Assembly: GCF_003086295.3 (NCBI RefSeq)
Contig: NC_092047.1
Span: 64,336,054-64,400,053, forward strand
DNA: 64,000 nucleotides
Direction of reading: 5' to 3'
Source of the DNA: Arachis hypogaea
Lineage: Eukaryota; Streptophyta; Magnoliopsida; Fabales; Fabaceae
Below the pieces are notes generated by a model. That model worked only from the letters and a program-made list of their open reading frames with translations. It ran no database searches and was not told where the DNA came from. A program made the translations under genes and the position numbers. This document shows positions 8,940-19,707 of the stretch, piece after piece. How positions within the stretch are numbered: position 1 is the stretch's first letter; the number at the start of each line of letters is the position of its first letter.

Positions 8940-9390
8940 CAAACACAGTCGCGCGTGCGCGCACCTGGCGCGTACGCGTCCATGGCCCATTTGCGCAAAA
9001 GCGCGCGTATGTGCACTACGCTCGTATGCGCTAATAATGCGATTTGAAATCCTGAGCCATTTTTCTGAGAGTTATGCCCAAGTTGGGCTAGTATCATGCC
9101 AATGGCCTAATTCGACTTGCGCGTACGCGCACCTCAATCAAAATGCATATCGACGCGCCAGCGCACCGTGCGCGTCCGCGTCGATCCTACAACTTCCTTT
9201 TCCGGTACTTTTTCCTGAGAGTTGAGCCAAAGTTGTGCCCAACCTGTGCTGAGGGCACAACTCATATGCACGCTCACGCACATCTGGCGCTCGCGCGCAC
9301 ACCTGCGTTTCGCCACTTCGCGCATCCACGCACTGTGCGTGTCCGCGCCCCTGTTGATTTCTGCCCATGCACGCGCCTCGGTTTCGTGAA
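8940..9390. repeat. GCGCGTACGCG-type repeat cluster, post-pol spacer of G1-D1
   Basis: Dozens of alternating CG-rich short palindromes (GCGCGTACGCGTCC, CGCGCACGCGCA style) in about 450 bp, against an AT-rich background. The same motif type lies in the G1 LTR at 12285-12485 and in G1-D2 at 49052-49600. Several long open frames cross it on both strands only because CG-rich sequence lacks stop codons. They are not called. Confidence 0.8.
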
Positions 9391-9618
9391 CCAATTGCAT
9401 TAGAGCGTGCCTCTTTCCTTCATTTCCTTTCCTTCTTTTTACCACCACCCTTCTTCTTCCCTTCTACTCCTTCTACCATCTCTACCATCTCTCTTCGCCA
9501 CCACCGGTGGCAACCACCACTTCCGGCGGTCCCACACCTCTCTTTCTCCTCTCCTCTCTCTTACTCTTCACTACCTTTTCTCTCACTTACATACCTCATT
9601 TCTCTTCTTCCTCTCAAG

Positions 9619-10305
9619 GTATTTTTCATTCATTTACTTGTTTAGTTTTCTCATCCATCTTTTTTTCATTAGCTACATTCCCTTACTCTTCCTCTTAGTT
9701 AGTTTTCATTCATGTTTACTTGATTTGTTAGATTTTCTTTCTCTTTAATTTTTTTCTTATGGGTGTTAAAAGTAGGGGCTACTCTTGTATTGTGGAGTTG
9801 GATGCTCTTAATTGCTTTTTCATGCAATGTGTGGTATGCTTTGATGATTTATGATGATTATGGGATGTTACATTGTTGCCATTTTCTCAATTTTCGTCAT
9901 ACAAAGGGATGCACACCAAGTGTTTGATGGAAGACCCACATGACTTTTTGGAGTTACTTTGACTTAGTGTTTTCCATTTGAGTGTTCTTTCTCATTCACT
10001 TGCTTGTTCATCTGGGCATTAAGCTTGCTACACTTCTTAGTTCATTTCTACATGCTCATCCCCTAATACTCACCTCTTGTTATTGATGTTAAGAGTGTAT
10101 GCTTCTCATGCTTTTTGTTTGCATGCATATACCACTGATACATCACATGCTAGTGATTAACCATGATCTTCAATATTTCCTTAGTTACATGTTGCAGCTG
10201 TCATGTGTCTAAGTCACTTATTCTCTTATGCTTTATCACTTGCATGATTATTATTTCTTGGTGCTTCTTTAAGTTTAATTTTGCCACCTTTCCCTCTCTC
10301 CTAGG
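9619..10305 (+). other. Putative leader intron before the post-pol ORF of G1-D1
   Basis: Donor-like CTCAAG|GTATTT at 9618/9619 ends a CT-rich leader. Acceptor-like TCTCTCCTAG|G lies one base before the ATG at 10306. The T-rich, stop-rich body looks like a plant intron. The corresponding points in G1-D2 (49833-50524) and G2 (24436-25106) give introns of nearly the same length. Predicted from sequence only. Confidence 0.5.
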
Positions 10306-11551
10306 ATGGTTGCCAAGAAAGACAAAGGGAAGACATCTAAGAAGGCACCGCTCCGGTCGGCTAGCAAAGCACAACAAGCCCTTCATTTTGACAAGAACCT
10401 AGAGCCAAGCCCCTCCTCAATAAGACAAGAAGTGTTGCTAACATTGATGTTTTGGAAAAGGACAATCCGGCAAGGGATCCAAACAAGTTCCCCAACTGCT
10501 CTTGCGAACTTGTCTACCCCTTAATCAAACCAAGAAACTATCATACGGAGCCTCTTCTAGCCCCTCTGGCTCATGTCATTCCGCTCATCATGCCCCGCAT
10601 CGAGCGGCGACAATGGGAGTTCCTATTGAGGAAGCCACGGGAAGCAAACTTGTCCTGGGTGAAAGAATTCTACACTAACTACCACTCCTCCTCCCTTGCA
10701 TCGGTATTTGTGCGCCGAAGGCAAGTTCTCGTCACAGACGAGGCCATTCAAAGTGTGCTTAAGACCGGACCGTTAGCGGATGGAATTGATGCATATCAAG
10801 AGATTTTGTCGGCACGCTACGAATATGAGTTTAATTGGGATGCCATCCTCAAGGTCATTGCTACACACGAATCATTCTGGATTTGAGAAAGGATGAGGTC
10901 GAGGCCCAAGGGAATTGACGCACATTTTCTCACCAGAGAGGCTCAGGCATGGGCGCAAATTCTAGCCCATTATGTGCTCCCTAGCACCCATGGCTCATCA
11001 ATTACTGCCGAGTTAGCCTTGTTGGTTTGGTGTGTCCTCACAGAGAGACCGGTACATATTCTCTGTCTCATTCGCCAAGCTATGGGCCGCATCCACGCTA
11101 AGGGGAACCTACCCTTTCCCGCTCTAGTGACCGACTTAGTTGCCGCAGCCGGTGTCCCCGAGAGACCAAGGATCGGAGGGCCATGATCCCGATGGACGGC
11201 GATGTTATTCCAAACGGGAGATATCTTTATCCTCCGGCGGACACCGAGGGACCAAACTCAGCCATCCCCATGAGCATTCCCACCACATCAACCGCACCAA
11301 AATCATCCTTGCAACGCATAGAGGACCTCCACAAGAAGCTTGATCATTATGAGCGGCGCAATCAATGCTGATACACTTTTGTCAAAAAGCTTCTGAATTG
11401 CTTAGCACCACCTATGGAAGAATTGGAAATCTCCACATCCACCGGCACCGACAATGAAGATAGCAATAATAATGGAGAAGATGATGGACACTCGGGAGCC
11501 GATCAACCTCTGCGTCTCACTCAAGGCTCGGAGGACCGTGCCAACTTCTAA
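10306..11551 (+). pseudogene. Post-pol ORF of G1-D1, broken
   Basis: A decayed copy of the post-pol ORF. It starts MVAKKDKGKTSKKAP directly after an acceptor-like CTAGG. The frame then moves between about 10440 and 10460 to the frame carrying KFPNCSCELVYPLIKP, VKEFYTNYHSSSLASVFVRR and LVTDEAIQSVLK, meets stops near 10884, and continues through FLTREAQAWAQIL, ALLVWCVLTERPVH and GNLPFPALVTDLV. It ends in an acidic tail before TAA at about 11549. At least two frame changes and two stops separate the pieces. Homologous to the G2 ORFs at 25107 and 29096 and more distantly to the F ORFs. Function unknown. Confidence 0.75.
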
Positions 11552-11981
11552 GTATGGGGAGGTCGGTCGGCCGACCGGTCTTCATAGGTAGCACCCAAAT
11601 AAATTTTGGATCACTTTTCTTAATTAGGATAGATTGCATATTAGGTTTTTCATTTTTGACATCTGTTATAAATCCACTTGGTTAGAGTAATGACTTCTCT
11701 CCTAGAACTAGAATTTTAGGGCAACCCTACCAATTTTAAAAATTTTTTATGCTATGCTTGTTCGAAGAATGTAATTTGGAACATCGATTTTGAGCCAAGA
11801 ACACAAGCAAGCGAGACTTGAGCCTAATTGCGTGGTTACATTTTATAACCACTTACTTCCCTTCTTGTGTGCATTGTTCTCTCTCTACGATTGTGATCCT
11901 TAATTTGTTTGACTCTATATGTCCATTGTTATATGTATGAATGCATGTGCATGATTGAGGCCATCAATTCACTCAGCTACT
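11552..11981 (+). mobile_element. 3' untranslated region of G1-D1, cut short
   Basis: No gene seen. It begins with the conserved phrase AAGTATGGGGAGGTCGGTC just after the ORF stop and follows the G2 3' region as far as ATTGAGGCCATCAATT. It then meets an LTR start at 11982 without the further approximately 900 bp and the purine-rich tract that precede LTRs in G2 and G3. This fits insertion of G1-D2 into this 3' region. Confidence 0.65.
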
Positions 11982-13464
11982 TGATAAACCCCATTTTTAG
12001 GGTTTATCATCTATAGAATCTAAGGGTTTTATCAATGATCTTTCATACTTATTCATATAAAAACTGCATGATTTTGTGTTCCTTTCCCATTTTACCTCAT
12101 AGATGAAAATATGCTTCTTTTACATCAAAATTGAGATATTGTAATCCTCCTCTATTACCATTAGATGCCTTGATCCGTTTGTTAAGTGATTTCAGAAGTT
12201 ATAGGGAAAAAATGGCTAAGAGGAATGAAGGAAGCATGCATGAATGGAAGGAGTATGGAACAAATCAAAGAATTGGAGTTTGGACATGCACGCGCACGCG
12301 CACCGTACGCGTACGCGTGGATGCGCTCATCCAGAGACAGCGCAGTGGAGCCGAGCGAGGAGCCGGTGTGCCTATATGGTTGGGCCATATTCCTTATGAC
12401 GCTCGCGCGCACCTTACGCCTGCGCGCAGATCGCAAAAGACCCAAGGACGCGTACGCGTGCAGTGCGCGTACGCGTCGATGTGCACACATAATTTTTTAA
12501 AAGGAACACGTGACCAGCGATTTCAGGGGGTTCCTAGGCCCTGTTTTGGAGCATATTTTAGAGGGAAAAGATTAAGAAGACCAAGGATTAGGGTGTGAGG
12601 ACAATTAGTCATAATTCTAGATATTTTAGGGAGTTAGTTAGATTTTGTTTTTAGAGAGAGAAACTTCAACTTCTCTCTAGAATTTCACTTCCTCTATTGC
12701 AATTCTCCTTTGATTTCTTGGTGAGATCCATTGTTAATTCACTTTTGCTTTGGTACAAGTTGTAGATCTATTCTTCTTCTACTCTTAATTGATGCTCTTT
12801 TGATTCAAATCCTTAGATCTAGATTTGGTTGACTTAGTTACTTTGAATTTGGATTAATGAATTGAAGTTTCATTCAATTGTTTGATTGTTGATGATTGTT
12901 TGGATTAGATAGCTTTAATTCAATTCTCTTTTCTCAATTATATCATGTTTTCCATCATTGCCTACCAATTGTTTGTGATAATGACAACCCTAGCTATGGA
13001 GTAGATTCCTCTTACTTGGCTTAGGGGTTGAGTTATTGGAGTGCACTAAAGCTAGACTTCCCTAGGGTGAGACTAGGACTTGTGACTCAAGCTAGTTACT
13101 CTCACTTGACTTTCCTCCATTATTAGGGAGTTAACTAAGTGAAGCAATAATCAACTCTTATCATAATTGAAGGAAAATATAATGATGGAACTTCCAATGC
13201 TTACCTTAGCCAAGGCTTTTATCTCAATTAATTGTTGTTTGCTTTGCTATCTTGAATTCTTGCACCAACTCTCAAAACCATAAAAGCTTTCCTAATCAAT
13301 GATGCATATTCTAAAGCAATTCCTAGGGAGAACGACCCGGGATCAATACTCTCGGTCATAGATTTTAGAATTGTTTGATGCGATATTCGCGTGTTGGTTA
13401 GACTATACTCACGATCGGATTCATTACTAGTTTCTAACCGGCATAAGAATATGTCCGTTCATCA
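11982..13464 (+). repeat. LTR (5' LTR of G1-D2)
   Basis: A 1483-bp LTR. It opens with a perfect inverted repeat (TGATAAACCC at 11982-11991, GGGTTTATCA at 12000-12009) and closes GTTCATCA, followed by AAA and the primer site. It contains a CG-rich repeat cluster at 12285-12485. Because a primer site and gag follow, it acts as the 5' LTR of G1-D2. The preceding G1-D1 sequence lacks a normal 3' end, so G1-D2 probably inserted into G1-D1 and is not a tandem sharing this LTR. Confidence 0.88.
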
Positions 13465-13467
13465 AAA

Positions 13468-13485
13468 TGGCGCCGTTGCCAGGGA
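13468..13485 (+). other. Primer binding site of G1-D2
   Basis: TGGCGCCGTTGCCAGGGA three bases after the LTR. It complements the 3' end of plant tRNA-Asp (…CCCCGGCAACGGCGCCA) with one mismatch at base 14. Athila/Calypso elements are known to use this tRNA type. Confidence 0.85.
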
Positions 13486-13646
13486 ATTTGCTTATGTGTG
13501 CCATTCCATTGGTTAGTGTGAATATGTTAATATGTGAATACTTGCATTTTTCTATTAATTGATTGTTTGTTTGTTTGATTGATAGTTAGGATTAGTCTTT
13601 GCTTAGATACCAATTGATGTCATGAACTTTTTACCTCCTTCATTGT

Positions 13647-15247
13647 ATGACGCGCTCACTACCAAACCCAAGCTTAGCACCATTTGATTTGGAAATTGAA
13701 AGAACTTTGCTTCATATTAGGAAAGCTCGGAGGCGGTGAGTCTTTGAGGAAGGTGAAAAGGTTTTTACCAATTCACCAACCATATCATCGTCATCCAACG
13801 AAGGCACTAATTACTCTTCCGTTGATACTACTAATAGTTCTTCTTTTGATCTAGGTATTGACAACATGTCCGCTCAAAGGAGAGTTACCCTCAAGGAAGC
13901 AGGTGCACCGGATTTTGTTCTCCAACCTCTACATGTGCTTCATCCTAACTTGAATGCAAACTTTGAACTCAAGACCGCTCTCATCAATCTCTTACGAAAG
14001 TTCTATTGATTTCCCGCACAAGATCCAATTAGACACCTCAAGGACTTTCATGGTGTATGCTCGACTACTAGGGGGAAAGATCCGATGAAGTGGCTATATG
14101 GTTGTTTGCCTTCTCTTTCTCTCTTGAGGGAAGAGCAAAGGAGTGGTTCTATACCTTACCTAGTGATGTTGTGTCCGATTGGGACTTGCTTAGAAGATAA
14201 TTCCTTGATAAATTCATGCCCGTGGAAATGACGGACAAGCTAAGGAAGGAGATCTCATGTATTGTACAAAGCGAGATGGAAACTTTGTATGAATATTGGG
14301 AACGGTTTCGCAAACTCCTTGATTCATGCCCCAACCACATGATTGACACTCAAGTCTTGCTTAGCTTTGTGTGCCAAGGCATGAGGGAGCAAGATAAGAA
14401 TTTGTTGGATGCTTCAAGCAATGGTTCTTTGTCAAAGTATAGGATGGCTGAGGAGGCATGGCAACTCATTACCAACTTGGCCGAGTCCACTCAACATGCT
14501 AGACGGAGAGTCAACCGTCCAAGGGCCGTGAATGAAGTTTCTTCTAGTGGTGAGACTGCTACCCTTACTAAGACCTTGTGTGAGATGACAAGCCTTCTAA
14601 AGCAACTCCATGTGAATCAACAACAACCTCCATCCCAACAACCACTACCTCCTCAAAACCAACAATGTCAACAATTGGTCCCCCAAAAAGTTTGTGACAT
14701 TTACTCATGCTACTCCCACTACACGGATGAATGTCCAAGTCTCTAAGAAGATAACACTCTAGCGGCTACCCACAACTTTTATGATCGCTCCTACTATGAA
14801 CGTGCTAATCAAGGATACCATAATCAAGGGAGCAATTATAACCAAGGGTACCCCCAACAAGGAGGCAACTATAACCAAGGGAGTAACAACTCTAATCAAG
14901 GATGGAGGGATAACTCCAACAAAAGTTGGCGGGACAATTATCAACAAGGAGGAAGGGATAATGGAGGCAACCAAAGGTGGAACAACAACACTCCACAAAA
15001 CTGCTATTCACAAAACCCTCCAAACCAACAACCAAATCAAGAAAGGAACTATCAAACCTACGTACCACCTCATAGACAACCACTTCCACCTAACGAACCC
15101 CAAGCACCACAAATCACCTATCCTTCCACATCCCCAAACCAAGATGACACACTCCGGTCCATACTCCAAGGACAAAAAGAACTCCAAAACACACTCAACT
15201 CAAGTCTTAATGGTCACACTTCTACCCTCCAAGCTCTCATTGCTCGC
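13647..15247 (+). pseudogene. gag: gag of G1-D2, broken
   Basis: Gag pseudogene with the same start as its intact-looking relative at 50935 (MTRSLPNPSLAPFD). It has an early stop at about 13738, another near 13998, and a frame change near 14075. It then stays open over 14216-14746 with the capsid-like region (VEMTDKLRKEISCIV, YEYWERFRKLLDSCPNHMI). The nucleocapsid zinc knuckle is damaged: where G1-D3 has CGICSCYSHYTDEC (CX2CX4HX4C), this copy has CDIYSCYSHYTDEC, with the second Cys lost. A CAA-to-TAA stop at 14744 follows. The rest is Asn/Gln/Gly-rich, read in another frame by overlapping open frames that I do not call. Gag would assemble the virus-like particle. Confidence 0.8.
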
Positions 15248-15919
15248 ATGGAGCCACCTTCTACTCCCACCCTTCAAGCCTCAACTTCTAGTGCCATACC
15301 CTCTCAACCTCTACCCAATTCCAAGGGTGGCATCAACACCGTAACCTTGAGGTCTGGAACTCAATTGAAGGAAAGTGATTCAAAGACACCTAGTCCAATG
15401 AAAGTCACTCAAGAGGAAGATAGAGTTAATATAGAAGAAATTGAAGAGGAGGAGGAGTCACATATAATAGTTGAAGATGAAGACCCTCTACCAAGGAGTG
15501 ACGTTTCTATGAAGGAGCAAATCTTGGAGGAAGTGGCTCAATCAATTCCATTTCCTACATTGGCAAGAAAGGCTAAGAAGCGTGTGGAACTTGATCCAAC
15601 AATGGTAAAGATGTTCAAGAAAGTGGAGGTAACTATCCCCCTCTTTGATGCTATACATCAAGTGCCTAAATATACAAAATTTCTTAAAGACTTGTGTATG
15701 AACAAAGATAAATTTCATGAGTTGGAAACCATTCCATTGGGTAGTTCCATTTCGGCTTTGATGGGATCCATTCCGGAAAAGTGTGTTGATCCGGGTCCTT
15801 GTTTAGTTTCTTGTGTCATTGATGGAGTCTAATTTATTGATTGTATGTGCGACCTTGGTGCATGCGTTAGCATTATGCCTCTTTCCGTTTATCATCTATT
15901 GAAGCTCCCACCATTGAAG
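15248..15919 (+). pseudogene. Protease region of G1-D2, truncated
   Basis: Gag-protease linker (acidic EEIEEEEESHIIVEDEDP) followed by the conserved pre-protease block (VPKYTKFLKDLCMNKDK, ELETIPLGSSISALMG) and the protease start with active site DLGA (about 15851-15862, CDLGACVSIMPLS). An in-frame TAA at about 15830 matches CAA in G1-D3 (VQFID). The host sequence breaks off at TTGAAG (15919), where a G2 3' end and microsatellite begin. The missing protease C-terminus and RT N-terminus, about 600 bp judged from G1-D3 (53200-53802), do not reappear. Confidence 0.8.
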
Positions 15920-16587
<668 letters not shown>

Positions 16588-18032
16588 TGATAAACCACTA
16601 TTTTATGGTTTATAATGTGTTTAATTGTGTGGTTTTATCATGATCTTTACCCACTTATTCATATGATTAGCATGCATTTATAGTTCCTTCCTAAAATTAT
16701 TACATGATTGAAAACTTGCTTCCTAAGAGACTTTTAACTATGCATTTTAATTCTCCTATATTCCATTCGATGCCGTGATCTGTGTGTTAAATGTTTCAGG
16801 CTTTATAGGGCATGAATGAGTGGAAGATTGGAAAGGAAGCTTGCAAAAAATGGAAGGAATACAAGAAATTAAGGAGATGACCAGCGAGAAGTGACGCGGC
16901 CACATGGCTCACGCGACCGTGCAGATTGGAATAGCATAAGTGATGCGGAGGCGTGGGCGACGCGCCCGCGTGGCAAAGCAAAACGCCGAATGACGCGTCC
17001 GCATGAATGACGCGATCGCGTGACGTGTGCGATCTGCATAATCTGCAGAATTCGCTGGGGGCAATTTTGGGCCCTGTTTTGACCCAGTTTTCGGCCCAAA
17101 AAAGCAGACTAGAGCCAGAGAACATGCAGAAACCAACAACAACATTCATTCTGCACAGTTTTTAGTTTTTAGATCTAGTTTTACTCCTCCTCTAGGTTTT
17201 CTCTCTAGACATTTATAGTTCTTAGGATTTTATTTCTATTGCTTTTTGCATTGGGATATTGAGAAGAGTTATTACCTCATCAAGACTTCGTCATTCTAGT
17301 TCGTTTTCTTTACTTGGCTTTACTCTTCCATGTCCTTTAATTTACTCAATTTTACTATTGGATTATTTTAGAATTTATTAATACAAGAATTACTTTTATT
17401 TTTAATTGATTCCTTTGAGTTTTATTTATCATGTCTTTCTTTAATTCCCTTTCCTATGTTATGAGTTCTACATTCACAATGAGCGAGTAGTTCCCTAACT
17501 TGATGGGGAGTTGATTGAAAGGAACCCTTGAGTTGGGATGCTTAAAAGAAAAATTGTAATTGGGTTTATTGTTGGAATGCTCTCTAGTCATTGACACTAA
17601 TCCTTTTCAATTGAGCGGATTGGAACTTGTGAATAGAAACAGCATTCCAACTTGTTTGACTTTTCCTTACCTAGTAAGGGATAACTAAACAGAGCAACCT
17701 TCAATTATCAACTAATCTTGAGAGTACTTCAACAAGAATAGGGCTTCCAATTAATCTACTCCCAGTCAAGGCTTTTATTTAAATTACTTAATTTCCCCAA
17801 TTTAATTTCCTGTTTATTCAACTCAACCCTTTTTGAAAACATCTGATTAATAAAATAGCACACCTTTCTGCAACTCCTTGGGAGACGACCTGGGATTCAT
17901 ACTCTCAGTATTTTAATTTTAATTTTTGTGACAACCCTTCTAAATTGATAAGCGGATTTATGGTTGATTAAGAACTATACATACAACGCATATCTCATAA
18001 CAATTTTTAATTCGCCAATTTCCGCCACGTCA
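16588..18032 (+). repeat. G2 LTR a (shared LTR of the G2 array)
   Basis: A 1445-bp LTR. It opens TGATAAACCACTATTTTATGG (inverted repeat ATAAACC/GGTTTAT) and closes CCACGTCA. It has a GACGCGACCGCG-type cluster at about 16890-17030. LTR b (27528-28675 plus 33231-33577) is 50 bp longer because it keeps one more copy of a roughly 50-bp cluster unit. A purine tract on the left and a primer site on the right show that it served as both a 3' and a 5' LTR. Confidence 0.9.
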
Positions 18033-18037
18033 ATTTT

Positions 18038-18054
18038 TGGCGCCATTGCCGGGA
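18038..18054 (+). other. Primer binding site of G2
   Basis: TGGCGCCATTGCCGGGA, five bases after the LTR. Like the G3 site it carries A instead of G at position 8 of the tRNA-Asp complement. Confidence 0.8.
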
Positions 18055-18147
18055 AGTTGCAATAGAGTGCTAAAGTTATTAATTGGAATTTATTTATTTG
18101 CATTTTATTTTATCTTGCTACTATGAGCTGCTTGTTTCTTTCGCTAG

Positions 18148-19707
18148 ATGACGCGTTCACTTCCTGATCCAAGCTTGCCAGTATTCGATCCTGAGATTGA
18201 AAGAACTATTTCACGAATAAGGCAAGCTCGGTGTCAGTTAGTCCTCTCTGAGGGCGGATCTGAAACGTCATTTGAGGAAGAAACCAGCCTCCGTTCTGCT
18301 GATTCAGTTGATTTACGTATAGGTAACATGGCAAAACCTAGGAGAGTTACTATCCAGGAGGCTGGAGCCCCTGATTTTACAATGCAACCGTTTCAAGCGC
18401 ATCACCCAGCGGTGGCTACAGACTTTAAAATAAAGACTGCACTGCTCAATTTGATGCCCAAGTTTCATGACTTACCTGCTCAAGAGCCTATCAAGCACCT
18501 GAGAGATTTTCAAACAGCCTGTTCTACTGTCAGACGTGATGGTACAGATGAAACTTCAATTTTGTTGAAAGCTTTCCCATTTTCTCTTGAGGGAAAGGCA
18601 AGAGAGTGGTACTATACTCAACCCGCAGCAACTGTATCCAACTGGGATACACTTAGAAGAGAATTTTTGGAAAAGTTCTTTCCAGCTGAAGTTACTGATA
18701 AACTGAGGAAAGACATTTCGATGATTGTTCAGGACGAATCTGAGACTCTCTATTAATACTGGGAGCGCTTCAATAATCTTCTGGAAGCATGCCCCCACCA
18801 TATGATTGATAAGATAGTGTTGCTCAGTTACGTCACACAGGGCATGAGGCCCCAAGATAAGACCATATTGAAAAGTGCTAGCAATGGGTCTATGAAAAAG
18901 TACAAGACCACTGATGAGGCATGACAATTGATCAGCGACTTAGCTGAATCCACACGGAATCACAGGCAAAAACAAGGCCGCTCAAAAGCCATTGCAGAAG
19001 TATCCTCTAGCAGAGAGACTGCTGCTCTAACTCAGAGTATCTGTGAAATGACTAACTTGCTGAAGCAGATGCAATTGAATCAACAACAAGTTCAGCAAGC
19101 TCAACCTTCTCCACCACAGCAAAGCCAACAGTTAGTCCCACAGAGAGTTTGCGGAATCTGTGCTGATTATAACCATTATACTGACGAATGTCCGCAGCTC
19201 CAGCAGGAAGACAACACCGTAGCAGCCATTCATAACTTCTATGACCGCCCCAACCAAGGGTACAATCAAGGTGGTAATTACAGCCATGGATGGTAGGACA
19301 ATTCTAACCAGAATTGAAGGGACAACAACAACAGATGAGTTAGAGACAATCAGGGAAATCAGAGGTAGAATAACAACAACAACATGCAGCAGAACCAGAA
19401 TCAGCCTTACAAAGCACCTCACCTGAGGCAATCCCACGGACCACAGAATAACCAACAGCAGACCTCTCAAATTACTTATCCTTCCTCATCTTCAAATGAC
19501 GACTTACTACAATCTATTGATCGGAGACAACAGACTATGGAAAATAACCTTTATGCTACACTAAATGGTCTGAACTCTACCCTGCAAGCTCTTGTCTCAC
19601 AGAATGGATCAATGAATAACTCCAATAACCAGCCTTTGAGCTCCAGTGAAGAATCCCCTCTCAACCATTACCCAATCCAAAGGGTGGCATTAATGCCATC
19701 ACCCTAA
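18148..19707 (+). pseudogene. gag: gag of G2, broken
   Basis: Starts MTRSLPDPSLPVFDPEIER, the same start as G1 Gag. The core (LRDFQTACSTVRRDG, PFSLEGKAREWYYTQP, VTDKLRKDISMIVQ) stops at 18754. The same frame continues with YWERFNNLLEACPHHMIDK to another stop at about 18922 (TGA where TGG, Trp, is expected). It then reaches an intact CCHC zinc knuckle, CGICADYNHYTDEC, at about 19150-19191, the RNA-binding nucleocapsid signature. A Gly/Asn-rich stretch with four more stops follows (three at expected Trp codons), then a Gln/Ser-rich linker. One frame change between about 19640 and 19780 puts protease in another frame. In an intact element gag and pol would be one ORF. Confidence 0.82.

Noticed and set aside
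8785..9448. Several overlapping open frames on both strands with Arg/Ala/His-rich products
   Set aside because: They coincide exactly with the CG-rich repeat cluster, where stop codons are rare. No homology or codon pattern, and the same effect appears at 12131-12598, 23661-24583, 49024-49945 and 58349-58909.
11552..13500. G1-D1 and G1-D2 as a tandem sharing the LTR at 11982
   Set aside because: G1-D1 lacks its last approximately 900 bp and purine tract at the junction, which fits insertion of G1-D2 into the G1-D1 3' region better. Not fully excluded, since the right-hand target duplication is lost.
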